Source: Gracilimonas amylolytica
GTDB lineage: Bacteria; Bacteroidota; Rhodothermia; Balneolales; Balneolaceae
Reading direction: 5' to 3'
NCBI RefSeq assembly: GCF_002911695.1
Contig: NZ_PQBS01000037.1
Coordinates: forward strand, 312,146 to 376,145
DNA length: 64,000 nt
Shown: positions 30,675 through 38,941 of the stretch, piece after piece
How positions within the stretch are numbered: the stretch's first letter is position 1
How the letters are laid out: each line of letters starts with the position of its first letter
Translations under genes and position numbers: made by a program
Notes under the pieces: generated by a model
The model's database searches: none
What the model saw: the letters and a program-made list of their open reading frames with translations, nothing else
What the model was told of the DNA's origin: nothing

Positions 30675-32546
30675 TTAAGATTCTGTAACTGTTTGTTTTT
30701 CGGAGAGGATATTCAGTATTGCATCCTTGAGCTCCTGCACGCCAAAAGGCCGGCCTTTGATCTTGTTGATAGGTTTGGCAGGGATCAGAAACTCATCTCT
30801 GATCAGGCGTACCAGTTGCCCGTTGTTGATCTCGGGTACGATCACCGTTTCAAATCCTCTCAGCAGTTCTTCAAGGTTTCGAGGGAAGGGACTGATATAA
30901 TTCAGGTGAGCGTGGGAGATATCCATTCCATCTCGCCTAAGCTGACCCACTGCCGTTCGGATACTTCCATAGGTCGATCCCCAGCCAAGCACCAGGACAT
31001 CCCCGGTGGGTTTCCCCTGATCGATCTCCTGAAGGGGGATGAAATCTGCTACTTTATTTCGTTTGGCCTCACGCAGTTTCACCATTTTCTCATGGTTATC
31101 CGGATCGTAGGATACATTACCGGTTCCATCTTCTTTTTCGAGTCCGCCCACGCGGTGCTCGATTCCTTCGGTTCCCGGAATGGCCCAGGATCGAACGTGA
31201 TTTTCATCCCGCAGGTAGGGGAGGAAGGGTTCGTCACTGTTCTCACGGGGCGGTTCAAACCGTACCTTAATATCTTTCAGGTCTTTTTCTTGTGGAAATT
31301 TCCAGGGTTCGGACCCATTGGCCAGGTATCCGTCTGACAAGTACATCACCGGGATCATATGTTCCAGAGCGATCCGGCAGGCTTCAAAGGCCATGTTAAA
31401 GCAATCGGCCGGAGATTTAGGCGCAACGATCACCATCGGGCTTTCACCGTTACGGCCGTACATCGCCTGCAGGAGGTCGGCCTGTTCCGTTTTGGTCGGC
31501 ATACCGGTTGATGGACCGGCACGCTGTATGTTCAATACTACCAATGGGAGTTCCAGCATGACAGCCAGGCCCATAGCTTCACCCTTGAGGGCGATACCGG
31601 GACCGGAGGAACTCGTCACTCCAATGTGTCCGCCAAAGGCCGCACCGATGGCAGAGGAAACCGCAGCGATCTCATCTTCTGCCTGAAAGGTGGTGACTCC
31701 AAAATTCTTGTGGCGTGAAAGTCCGTGCAGTATATCGGAAGCCGGGGTAATAGGGTAGGAGCCGAAAAATAAGGGAAGGCCACTTTTTTGGGTGGCTGCA
31801 ACCAGGCCCAATACGGTCGATTCATTACCGGTGATATTACGATAAGTGCCGGGTTTCAGATCCGCTTCTTCTACCGTATATCGCGAACTGAAGATCTCAG
31901 CCGTTTCTCCAAAATGATAGCCGGTCTTCAGCACGTTCACGTTTGCGTCAGCGATTCGGGGTTCCTTTTCGAATTTCTTTTGCAGGAATTTGATGGTCGG
32001 CTCCACCGGACGGTTATACATCCAGAACAAAAGTCCCAGAACGAACATGTTTTTGCAGCGGTCCACTTCCTTATATGAGAGGTCGGTCTCTGACAGAGCC
32101 TCTTTGGTCATACTGCTCACATCCACTTCATACACGCGGTAGGAATCCAGTGAGCCATCTTCCAGCGGATTCACCCCCTCCGGATATTTGGCAAGATTCA
32201 AATTCTTTTTATCAAATCCGTCGGTATTAGCTATGATGATCCCGCCTTTTTTGAGCAGGGAAAGATTGGCTTTTAATGCCGCTGAATTCATGACCACGAG
32301 TACATCACAGACATCGCCGGGAGTCATGATCTCCGTACTTCCAAAATGAAGCTGGAAGGAAGAAACGCCGGGGACGGTACCGGCCGGTGCGCGAATTTCA
32401 GCCGGGAATTCGGGAAGGGTTCTGAGGTCGTTGCCGAGAAGGGCGGTGGTGTTGGTGAAAAGCGAGCCCGTGAGCTGCATGCCATCTCCGGAATCTCCGG
32501 CAAATCGGATGGTTACTTCTTCACGAACCTGATCTTTGGTTGTCAT
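30675..32546 (-). CDS. korA: 2-oxoacid:ferredoxin oxidoreductase, alpha subunit with fused gamma domain (KorA-like)
   Basis: The 623 residues begin with a gamma-type domain (IRFAGDSGDGMQLTGSLF at about 12-29), followed by the alpha pyrimidine-binding domain with SYPITPASDILHGLS and SSSGPGIALKGEAMG. This fused gamma-alpha layout is usual in Bacteroidota-like KOR enzymes. It is upstream of korB in the same operon. A short inverted repeat (GAGTAGT at 32564-32570 with ACTACTC at 32586-32592) lies about 20 bases before the start and could be a control site. Confidence 0.93.
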   Translation of the reverse strand: MTTKDQVREEVTIRFAGDSGDGMQLTGSLFTNTTALLGNDLRTLPEFPAEIRAPAGTVPGVSSFQLHFGSTEIMTPGDVCDVLVVMNSAALKANLSLLKKGGIIIANTDGFDKKNLNLAKYPEGVNPLEDGSLDSYRVYEVDVSSMTKEALSETDLSYKEVDRCKNMFVLGLLFWMYNRPVEPTIKFLQKKFEKEPRIADANVNVLKTGYHFGETAEIFSSRYTVEEADLKPGTYRNITGNESTVLGLVAATQKSGLPLFFGSYPITPASDILHGLSRHKNFGVTTFQAEDEIAAVSSAIGAAFGGHIGVTSSSGPGIALKGEAMGLAVMLELPLVVLNIQRAGPSTGMPTKTEQADLLQAMYGRNGESPMVIVAPKSPADCFNMAFEACRIALEHMIPVMYLSDGYLANGSEPWKFPQEKDLKDIKVRFEPPRENSDEPFLPYLRDENHVRSWAIPGTEGIEHRVGGLEKEDGTGNVSYDPDNHEKMVKLREAKRNKVADFIPLQEIDQGKPTGDVLVLGWGSTYGSIRTAVGQLRRDGMDISHAHLNYISPFPRNLEELLRGFETVIVPEINNGQLVRLIRDEFLIPAKPINKIKGRPFGVQELKDAILNILSEKQTVTES

Positions 32547-32563
32547 AGCAATAAGCCTTTTTT

Positions 32564-32592
32564 GAGTAGTAAATAACAGTAGTAAACTACTC
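32564..32592. promoter_or_regulatory. Inverted repeat upstream of korA
   Basis: GAGTAGT and ACTACTC are separated by 15 bases in the korA leader. Its role as an operator is only a possibility. Confidence 0.35.
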
Positions 32593-32770
32593 CTGACAAG
32601 ATATGAAATACATCCTTTAACTGTGGGTGTTTGAACCGGAAAATTACGATCAAATATCCTTCGGGAAGGCCGGCAGTTAATGGCTCAAACTTTTAATCAG
32701 ATATTATAAGACAGCAACCTCGCAGCGTCCGAAAGACCTGCGAGCGTTGCGTTCGAGCCTCAGTGGGGCA

Positions 32771-32791
32771 TTCCGGAGCGGAGCACCGGAA
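32771..32791 (+). repeat. Dispersed hairpin element
   Basis: TTCCGG-AGCGGAGCA-CCGGAA: same frame as the copies at 11885 and 12772, with compensating stem differences. It lies in the gene-free stretch 32593-33264. Confidence 0.75.
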
Positions 32792-32854
32792 CGAGGGGTA
32801 GGGGGCATCATGGTAAATGTTAGATAATTCGAGGGCAAAGTTGGTTAAAATGAA

Positions 32855-33165
32855 GACCCTGAAAGGGTCACATATAAATAACCCAGGGTAAAGCCGCGTA
32901 AGCGGATGCAACCCTGGGGTGCATCCCCGAAATTGTAAAAACCCAAGCAACGAAAAGTGCCAATATATCACATGGCAATCGCAGGGTTGGGGCAAGCGGG
33001 CACCAAAGCCATTATAAAAGTTGGTTGCCCAAGCTTCGTTAAACGGTATAGACTAAATCCCCTTTTGGGCGAAGCTTTGTTTAGTCATATTTCTAACCCC
33101 GGCCTGCTTCTATGCTATCACATTTCATTGGCAGAGGCTATTCATATGTGACCCCTTCAGGGTCG
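32855..33165. repeat. Block of nested palindromes, noncoding
   Basis: The block is bracketed by GACCCT-GAA-AGGGTC (32855-32869) and the related GACCCCTTCAGGGTC (about 33150-33164). Inside, CCAGGGT (32883-32889) pairs with ACCCTGG (32911-32917), with an inner CCGC/GCGG stem. ORFs across this block are incidental; the pattern is that of repeat debris. Nothing else was seen between 32593 and 33264. Confidence 0.6.
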
Positions 33166-33264
33166 TGCAGGAAAATGTTTAATTTTTTCTCCTCGAATTA
33201 CCTGACACCTACAATTCTGATCCGCGTATGGAAATACTTCGCAGTACAACTTAACCTCACCCAA

Positions 33265-33300
33265 ATAAAAAACCCCGATTTGTCATAAAACAGATCGGGG
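33265..33300 (-). terminator. Terminator of the Pmp3-like gene (minus strand)
   Basis: CCCCGATTTG and CAGATCGGGG form a 10-bp stem with one wobble; on the minus strand a T-rich tract follows. Confidence 0.8.
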
Positions 33301-33325
33301 CTGAAGAGCTTAATGTCTGCTCAGG

Positions 33326-33487
33326 TCAATCATTCTTTGCTATGATCCAAACCGCATGAACAATACCGGGTACAAAACCCAGGATAGTCAATAAAATGTT
33401 GAGCCAGAAATGGGGTTTGATCCCTATGGTCAGAAAAACACCAAGGGGAGGAAGAATGATGGCGAGTATAATTCTAAGTATGCTCAT
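33326..33487 (-). CDS. YqaE/Pmp3-family small membrane protein
   Basis: From ATG 33487 the product is 53 residues: SILRIILAIILPPLGVFLTIG and HFWLNILLTILGFVPGIVHAVWII, the two-helix signature of the Pmp3/YqaE family. Members are small plasma-membrane proteolipids linked to salt and cold stress and membrane-potential control. The frame opens nine residues earlier (33514), within the 3' end of the upstream gene. It ends at a minus-strand terminator. Confidence 0.92.
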   Translation of the reverse strand: MSILRIILAIILPPLGVFLTIGIKPHFWLNILLTILGFVPGIVHAVWIIAKND

Positions 33488-33497
33488 GGTATCTGGA

Positions 33498-34022
33498 TTA
33501 GATTTGTTGTTCACGAAGATCTTTTCGCAAAGAAGCTTCCTTTAATTTCTTGTGCCGGAACAAATACCGCAGATCGTAGCGGTTGTCATACATCAGCTGA
33601 GTGTGATAATAATTAATGTACTCAAGTACAGCAAATACATTTGCAAAGAGCGCCCAGCCAAGGAGGTTATCACTGCCTAATGTCCGCCCGGAAATGACCC
33701 ATTGGGCCACCAGCACAAAGGGCATGAACGCTATAGCCAGCTCATTCTTCCGCTTGAAATTCAAAAACCGTTTCAGGGTTCGGTTTTGAAAGATAGGTTT
33801 GTCTTCCAGAACTGAGAGTTTTTTCCACCAGTAATAAGTGCCCTGAAGTAAAATAAAGCACATGAGCAGTAAACCGTATGATAAAAAGATCAGATCCTTG
33901 ATATCGTAGGTTGCATTGATGAAGATCAGAATGCCGAAAAACATAACGGCATTCATTCCCTCCACCTGAAAGGTCCACTGCAGTTTTTTAATGAGTCTCT
34001 GTTTTACAGAACGTGATGGCAT
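33498..34022 (-). CDS. Membrane protein of unknown function
   Basis: The 174-residue product has four hydrophobic helices (about residues 22-40, 45-65, 95-110 and 118-140) and basic ends, with a final RRK-rich helix (LRYLFRHKKLKEASLRKDLR). No domain was recognised. The Pmp3-like gene follows at 10 bases, so the two are probably cotranscribed. Confidence 0.78.
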   Translation of the reverse strand: MPSRSVKQRLIKKLQWTFQVEGMNAVMFFGILIFINATYDIKDLIFLSYGLLLMCFILLQGTYYWWKKLSVLEDKPIFQNRTLKRFLNFKRKNELAIAFMPFVLVAQWVISGRTLGSDNLLGWALFANVFAVLEYINYYHTQLMYDNRYDLRYLFRHKKLKEASLRKDLREQQI

Positions 34023-34056
34023 GTATAACTTCTTTGCCTGAAACTTTTATCCGGAT

Positions 34057-35343
34057 CTACTTCTTGTAAACTTTTCCTCCTTTCATTACAAAAGGAACTG
34101 ACTCGAGTGTTGTTACATCATCCAGTGGATTTTTATCGGTCGCAATGATATCGGCATACTTACCGGCTTCAATAGTACCGATCTGATCTTCCATGCCAAG
34201 TACTGTGGCAGCAGTTAAGGTCGCACTCTGAATGGCTTCCATCACCGGCATGCCCACTTCAGTCATATAGCGGAATTCACGTCCGTTGATACCATGTGGA
34301 AATACACCGGCATCGGTTCCAAATGCGATCTTAACGCCGTGTTTATAGGCTTTCTCAAAGGTGCTTTGGATCTTGGGGCCGATCTCTTTGGCTTTGGGAA
34401 CGACAAGTGCAGGATAATAACCCTCGATCTCGGCTTTTTCGGCTACCCATTTACCGGCTGAGATGGTTGGTACATAATAAGTGCCGTTTTGGATCATAAG
34501 GTCCATCACTTCCTCGGTCATATGAGTACCGTGTTCGATGGTCAAAACGCCGGCTTCAACGGCTCGTTTCATTCCTTCGGTGCCATGGGCGTGTGCAGCC
34601 ACATGCATGCTATATTCATTGGCAGTTTCTACGATGGCATTCAGTTCGTCATCAAAGAACTGAGCAGCATCACCAGATTTTGCCACACTCAAAACTCCAC
34701 CGGTTGCGGTGATCTTGATGTGATCAGCTCCATTTTTGTAGCGCTGACGAACAGCTTCTCGGGCTTCTGCCACACCGTTAATGACACCGTCATCAGGACC
34801 GGGAGATCCCATCAGTGTATTTTTCCATCCGTTTGTGGGGTCTGCATGTCCACCGGTTGTAGCAATACTTTTCCCCACTGTAATGACACGCGGTCCATCC
34901 ACAAATCCCTGATTGATGGCATCACGCAATGAGATATTCACTCCTGAGCCTCCCAGTTCACGAACGGTCGTGAAGCCGGCCATAAGGGTGCGTTTGGCAT
35001 AAGCCGTGGACCGCATGGCAAAATCAGCCTCGTTAAAGGTAAAGGCTTCCATATATTTCATGGGATTGGTCTCGCTCTCCAGGTGAACGTGGAGGTCGAT
35101 AAGTCCGGGAAGCACGGTTTTGTTTTTCAGATCGATAACCTCATCATTACGGTTACTGTTGATGTATCCGTTTTGAATACCGGTGATCATGTCATTTTCA
35201 ATGATGATACTGACCTGTTCCCGGGCTTCTTCCGACCGGCCGTCAATAAGCGTACCGGCATGAATGATGGTTCTTTGAGCATACGCCGAAGATGCGGTCA
35301 TCAGGACGAAAAGGAGAGTAAATAGTAGCGATCGTAATTTCAT
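34057..35343 (-). CDS. Exported amidohydrolase, imidazolonepropionase-like family
   Basis: The 428-residue metal-dependent hydrolase has a signal peptide (cleavage near AYAQ, residue 22). Motifs are DLHVHLES (first two ligands), HIKITATGG, HAAHAHG, IEHGTHM and FGTDAG, as in periplasmic amidohydrolase/Xaa-Pro-dipeptidase-like enzymes. It should hydrolyse a small amide or peptide outside the cytoplasm; the substrate is not predictable. The metal centre looks complete. It is divergent from the antiporter gene 35511. Confidence 0.9.
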   Translation of the reverse strand: MKLRSLLFTLLFVLMTASSAYAQRTIIHAGTLIDGRSEEAREQVSIIIENDMITGIQNGYINSNRNDEVIDLKNKTVLPGLIDLHVHLESETNPMKYMEAFTFNEADFAMRSTAYAKRTLMAGFTTVRELGGSGVNISLRDAINQGFVDGPRVITVGKSIATTGGHADPTNGWKNTLMGSPGPDDGVINGVAEAREAVRQRYKNGADHIKITATGGVLSVAKSGDAAQFFDDELNAIVETANEYSMHVAAHAHGTEGMKRAVEAGVLTIEHGTHMTEEVMDLMIQNGTYYVPTISAGKWVAEKAEIEGYYPALVVPKAKEIGPKIQSTFEKAYKHGVKIAFGTDAGVFPHGINGREFRYMTEVGMPVMEAIQSATLTAATVLGMEDQIGTIEAGKYADIIATDKNPLDDVTTLESVPFVMKGGKVYKK

Positions 35344-35510
35344 ACTTAAATAATTGGTTAGTGGATGGCCTTCAATATATAGATTTGAATCTAAACTTCA
35401 GATTTTGGTCTCGATCACAATAAACTTTTACAGGGCGGTGATTTTCAATTCATTTCCAGCGTAATTTGTGATAGTTTTAGGCCGCTGAATTTTTAAAAAC
35501 AAACACAGGA

Positions 35511-36590
35511 ATGACTGTACTTTTATTCATCGTTGGGCTGGCTATTCTGATCGGAGGAGCTGAGTTATTTTTGAGAGCTGTTGACAAATTTGGAGCTGCA
35601 TGGAGCGTATCGCCCGTGGTTATGGGGCTCACTGTGGTGGCATTCGCAACCGGTGCCCCGGAGCTTGCCATCAGTTTACAGGCTGCTGTTGACGGCAAAC
35701 CGGATCTGGTGCTCGGTAACATACTGGGGAGTAATATTGCCAACATACTGCTTATACTGGGCATTGCGGGGCTCGTTCACCCCCTTAAGATCACTAATCG
35801 TATTATCAAGGTGGATGTCCCCATGGTGATCATCGCAAGTACGTTACTTTTTGTTTTGGCTATGGATGGGTTGTTAAGTCCACTGGACGGGGGGATCATA
35901 TTTATGGGTCTGATATTGTATTCCATTTTTATGTACTTCCAGATTCAGAAAGACAGAAAGAACAATAAGCGAAAAAAGGCAGAAGAAGAGGTGAAACTGG
36001 ATGAACCGATAACCACCTTTTTCTATGGGAAATATATTCTGATGCTGCTGGCCGGGCTGGTTCTCATTGTGTTAGGCTCTCGCTGGATGGTGGCCTCTGC
36101 TGTGGAAATTGCCGGTATTCTGGGTATTTCAGAACTTATCATTGGCCTGACCATCGTATCCATTGGTACTTCCTTACCGGAAGTTGCCACATCAGTAGCT
36201 GCGGTCAGGCATGGGGATTCCGATACGGCCGTTGCCAACGTGATGGGGAGTAATCTCTATAATATTCTTCTTACTCTGAGCCTCACCGTCCTGATCGCAC
36301 CCGGCGCTATTGACGTTTCTCCGGAAGCTATAAAACTGGATCTGCCTATTATGCTGATCGTAGCAGTGGCGTGTTTGCCTCTGTTCTGGCCGGGTAAAGA
36401 ACTGGGAAGGAAAGAAGCATCCGGGTTTTTGTTCTACTATGCTGCTTATCTCACTTACCTGGTATTTCTGGCTATGCAGCACCCGTTTAAAGAGACAATG
36501 GAAATGATCATGATCTGGGGCATCTTCCCGATCACAGCCTTTTTGATCATTCTCAAGTTCATATTTGAATTCAGAAAAAAGAGACTTTAG
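35511..36590 (+). CDS. Calcium/sodium antiporter (CaCA family, YrbG-like)
   Basis: The 359-residue protein has about ten helices and the two inverted CaCA alpha repeats: GGAELFLRAV...FATGAPELAISLQAA...GNILGSNIANILLILG and VSIGTSLPEVATSVAAV...ANVMGSNLYNILLTL. It exchanges Ca2+ for Na+ across the inner membrane. A hydrophilic linker rich in Lys and Glu separates the halves. The gene is alone on its strand, with repeat R1 18 bases after its stop. Confidence 0.94.
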   Translation: MTVLLFIVGLAILIGGAELFLRAVDKFGAAWSVSPVVMGLTVVAFATGAPELAISLQAAVDGKPDLVLGNILGSNIANILLILGIAGLVHPLKITNRIIKVDVPMVIIASTLLFVLAMDGLLSPLDGGIIFMGLILYSIFMYFQIQKDRKNNKRKKAEEEVKLDEPITTFFYGKYILMLLAGLVLIVLGSRWMVASAVEIAGILGISELIIGLTIVSIGTSLPEVATSVAAVRHGDSDTAVANVMGSNLYNILLTLSLTVLIAPGAIDVSPEAIKLDLPIMLIVAVACLPLFWPGKELGRKEASGFLFYYAAYLTYLVFLAMQHPFKETMEMIMIWGIFPITAFLIILKFIFEFRKKRL

Positions 36591-36607
36591 GTTTCCTGAT
36601 ATTGATC

Positions 36608-36707
36608 CGTCACCAAGCTTCTGCTTGGAGACGATAGGACGGAAGCTCCTTTCCTGCTTCCATAAAGTCTTCAAATCCGAACGAACTACTTCTTTGCTTT
36701 TTCTTCC
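36608..36707. repeat. Direct repeat R1, copy of the glycosylase gene 3' end
   Basis: Matches 37903-37997: CGTCACCAAGCTTCTGCT, then AAGCTCC...TGCTTCC and the run ATAAAGTCTTCAAATCCG through CTACTTCTT. On the minus strand it still encodes EEKAKK and a stop, i.e. the end of the gene at 37976-38923. It contains the palindrome CCAAGC-TTCT-GCTTGG. Confidence 0.9.
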
Positions 36708-36758
36708 ATCAATTATCTGCTATACTGTGCTGAAATATGAATCTTAGTAAGGGATACA

Positions 36759-37880
36759 ATGGGATATCTTAAAAATCGAATGATGATGGGGCTAGGTATG
36801 ATCTGTACCGGCCTGCTGATGGGGTGCTCCGGTCAGACAGCTGAACCAAAACCCCTAACCATTGAAGATATTGAGGCTTTGAACCCAAAGCAGATATGGT
36901 CCATTGACCATGCCGGAGATCTGTATTTTTCTCATTTAGGCTATGAGAGCGAAGTTCTGGAGAATGGGAATATTGTATTTGCCGATCGACAGTTACCGGC
37001 CATCGTGGTAATCAGTGAAAACGGGGAATACGTAAAGCACGTACGTTCAGGCCGGGGACCGGGTGAGATCCAGGATGCCTATTTTTTCACAAAAGACAGA
37101 ACGGGTAATATTTATACCTATGATCAGAATAACGACAAGATCCTAACATATGATAAGGAGTTTGACCATGTATCTGATATTATTCCCAAAGAGTATGAGT
37201 CAAATGGCATACTGAAAGTGTTCCCAATGGGTGAAGAAAATGAGTATCTGTTGCAAATGTCATCATCAGAATATTTATGGGATGAAAGCAAGCAAAGGCA
37301 GATCAATCTGGTACAGTACAATTCTGAAAATAATACGTTTGGGGAAGTCTTGGCGCTGAATGCACAGCCATATGCTTTGCTGAAGATCGATGGAAATGTA
37401 ATGGGTGCTTCAAAAGTGCCTTATGCACCGGGCAATATTATAAGCTATGATTTTAGAAATAATTCGTTGTTTACATATGATACAGGTTCTGATCTGATCG
37501 CAGAAATTGATGCTGATTTTGATACTCTGAATACGATTTCGCTAAACTTGCCAACGGAGGAGATCTCAACAACAGAACTTGATTCCATGGAAGCAAGTTA
37601 TGACATGGAGGAACAGTGGAAAACGATTAAAGAAGCCCTGCCGGAAGACAAAGCCCCGGCAGATAAAATGATCTATCATAAAGGTATATTCTGGCTGAAA
37701 TCAAACATGGAGGCTAAAACTGAAATGTGGTTAGTGGTAAATGAAGAGGGAGTTGTCAGAAATGTGGTACACTTGCCCAAAGAAAGTATGTTGACTCATA
37801 TAGATGATGACCATCTTGGTGTACGCATGAATGATGTAACCTTTGCCTTATTCACCAACCCGGTTTCAGAAACAGAATAA
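36759..37880 (+). CDS. 6-bladed beta-propeller lipoprotein
   Basis: The 373-residue product has a signal peptide with lipobox (LLMGC, Cys at residue 23; an internal ATG 36780 is also possible). Blade motifs include GNIVFADRQLPAIVVISENGEYVKHVRSGRGPGE and DRTGNIYTYDQNNDKILTYDKEF. The RSGRGPGE segment links it to the cassette gene at 21149 (RKGRGPSE). It is oriented opposite to the glycosylase gene and is enclosed between two direct repeats. Ligand and role unknown; it should be anchored in the envelope. Confidence 0.85.
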   Translation: MGYLKNRMMMGLGMICTGLLMGCSGQTAEPKPLTIEDIEALNPKQIWSIDHAGDLYFSHLGYESEVLENGNIVFADRQLPAIVVISENGEYVKHVRSGRGPGEIQDAYFFTKDRTGNIYTYDQNNDKILTYDKEFDHVSDIIPKEYESNGILKVFPMGEENEYLLQMSSSEYLWDESKQRQINLVQYNSENNTFGEVLALNAQPYALLKIDGNVMGASKVPYAPGNIISYDFRNNSLFTYDTGSDLIAEIDADFDTLNTISLNLPTEEISTTELDSMEASYDMEEQWKTIKEALPEDKAPADKMIYHKGIFWLKSNMEAKTEMWLVVNEEGVVRNVVHLPKESMLTHIDDDHLGVRMNDVTFALFTNPVSETE

Positions 37881-37902
37881 GCTCACTGAATTACAATGAA
37901 AT

Positions 37903-37997
37903 CGTCACCAAGCTTCTGCTCGGAGACGAAATCCCTGAAGCTCCTGCTTCCATAAAGTCTTCAAATCCGAACGAACTACTTCTTAGCCTTTTCTTCC
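37903..37997. repeat. Direct repeat R2, original locus at the glycosylase gene 3' end
   Basis: Counterpart of 36608-36707. The last 22 bases are the 3' codons and stop of the glycosylase-like gene. The unequal palindromes CCAAGCTTCTGCTCGG and GAAGC-TCCT-GCTTC could act as its terminator. Confidence 0.9.
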
Positions 37998-38923
37998 TTT
38001 TCCTTCAGCACATAATTCACGTACAGGAATTCCAGAGCGGCAGCCTCATAGCCTTTCCAGTTTCTGATCAGGTCCTGAAAGCGTTCTTCTGAGGTATTAT
38101 GAGGATCTTCTCCATAAGAATGAATGATCCACCTTCGAAGACCCTTTTCTTCACCTGATTTCTTATTCGAAGGAAAGACAGCATCGGTTCGGCCACGCAT
38201 CATCATCAGGTCCTGCCCGGAGGTAGGCCCGATCCCTTTGATATTCGTGATGATATCATAGAATTCCTGTGGGTCACATTCCATCAGGTGACCCATATCC
38301 ACATTTCCGGCTACGATATCATTGGCCAGACCAACCAGGTACTGTCCCTTGCGAAGGGTAGGACCCAGTTTTCGAATATTGGCCGGGTCCGCCTTCATGA
38401 GCTGATGGGGTCGTGGCCAGGCAGGCAGAGATCGCTTGCCGAGCATCAGGGCTGTACCGTAAGCCTCTCTGATCTGAAACATCATCTTCTTGGCAGTAGG
38501 CTTGTGGTTCATCTGCATCTGAACGATACGGTATAGGATGTCTTCAAAAAGATTGGCACGGGTCATGCGTTTCAATCCATAGAGATCCATCAGTTTATCG
38601 CCAAGAACGCCATCATCTTTAGCCTGATCATAAAGAGGGCGAAGGTCCATTTCGGTACCCAGTATCTTTGCCAGGCTTTGATTTGCTAACTCAATTTCAG
38701 CTTTTGTCAGGCTTTCCTGCGATTCCACATGGAATTCAGGATCCTCCGGATCACCGTTAAAGAAAACCGTGACGATCACATCCGTATCACCGATGGGAAT
38801 GGGGCGGGTGAATCCCTCCTCAAAGATTTTTTCAGGATCATGTTCGTGATCAAAATAGGATTCCACATCGAGGCAAAGGTACCAGTCATGTGGGGGGATG
38901 GATTTGAGGGTCCAGCTACTCAT
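37976..38923 (-). CDS. HhH-GPD family DNA glycosylase-like protein
   Basis: The 315 residues show an AlkA/Ogg-type plan: N-terminal beta domain (residues 1-75), helical core, and the helix-hairpin-helix IKGIGPTSGQDLMMMRG followed by DAVFPSN. In active members an Asp follows the FP motif (DAFPxxD); here the sequence runs FPSNKKSGEEKGLRRW, so the catalytic Asp is replaced or displaced, perhaps by Glu. The Lys-rich C-terminus KEKEEKAKK overlaps repeat R2. Either an atypical glycosylase or a DNA-binding relative. Confidence 0.75.
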   Translation of the reverse strand: MSSWTLKSIPPHDWYLCLDVESYFDHEHDPEKIFEEGFTRPIPIGDTDVIVTVFFNGDPEDPEFHVESQESLTKAEIELANQSLAKILGTEMDLRPLYDQAKDDGVLGDKLMDLYGLKRMTRANLFEDILYRIVQMQMNHKPTAKKMMFQIREAYGTALMLGKRSLPAWPRPHQLMKADPANIRKLGPTLRKGQYLVGLANDIVAGNVDMGHLMECDPQEFYDIITNIKGIGPTSGQDLMMMRGRTDAVFPSNKKSGEEKGLRRWIIHSYGEDPHNTSEERFQDLIRNWKGYEAAALEFLYVNYVLKEKEEKAKK

Positions 38924-38941
38924 TCCGTTTACATTAAAAGT

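Noticed and set aside
32693-32995. 100-residue minus-strand ORF in the korA upstream gap
   Set aside because: It runs through nested palindromes typical of repeats and has no recognisable protein pattern.
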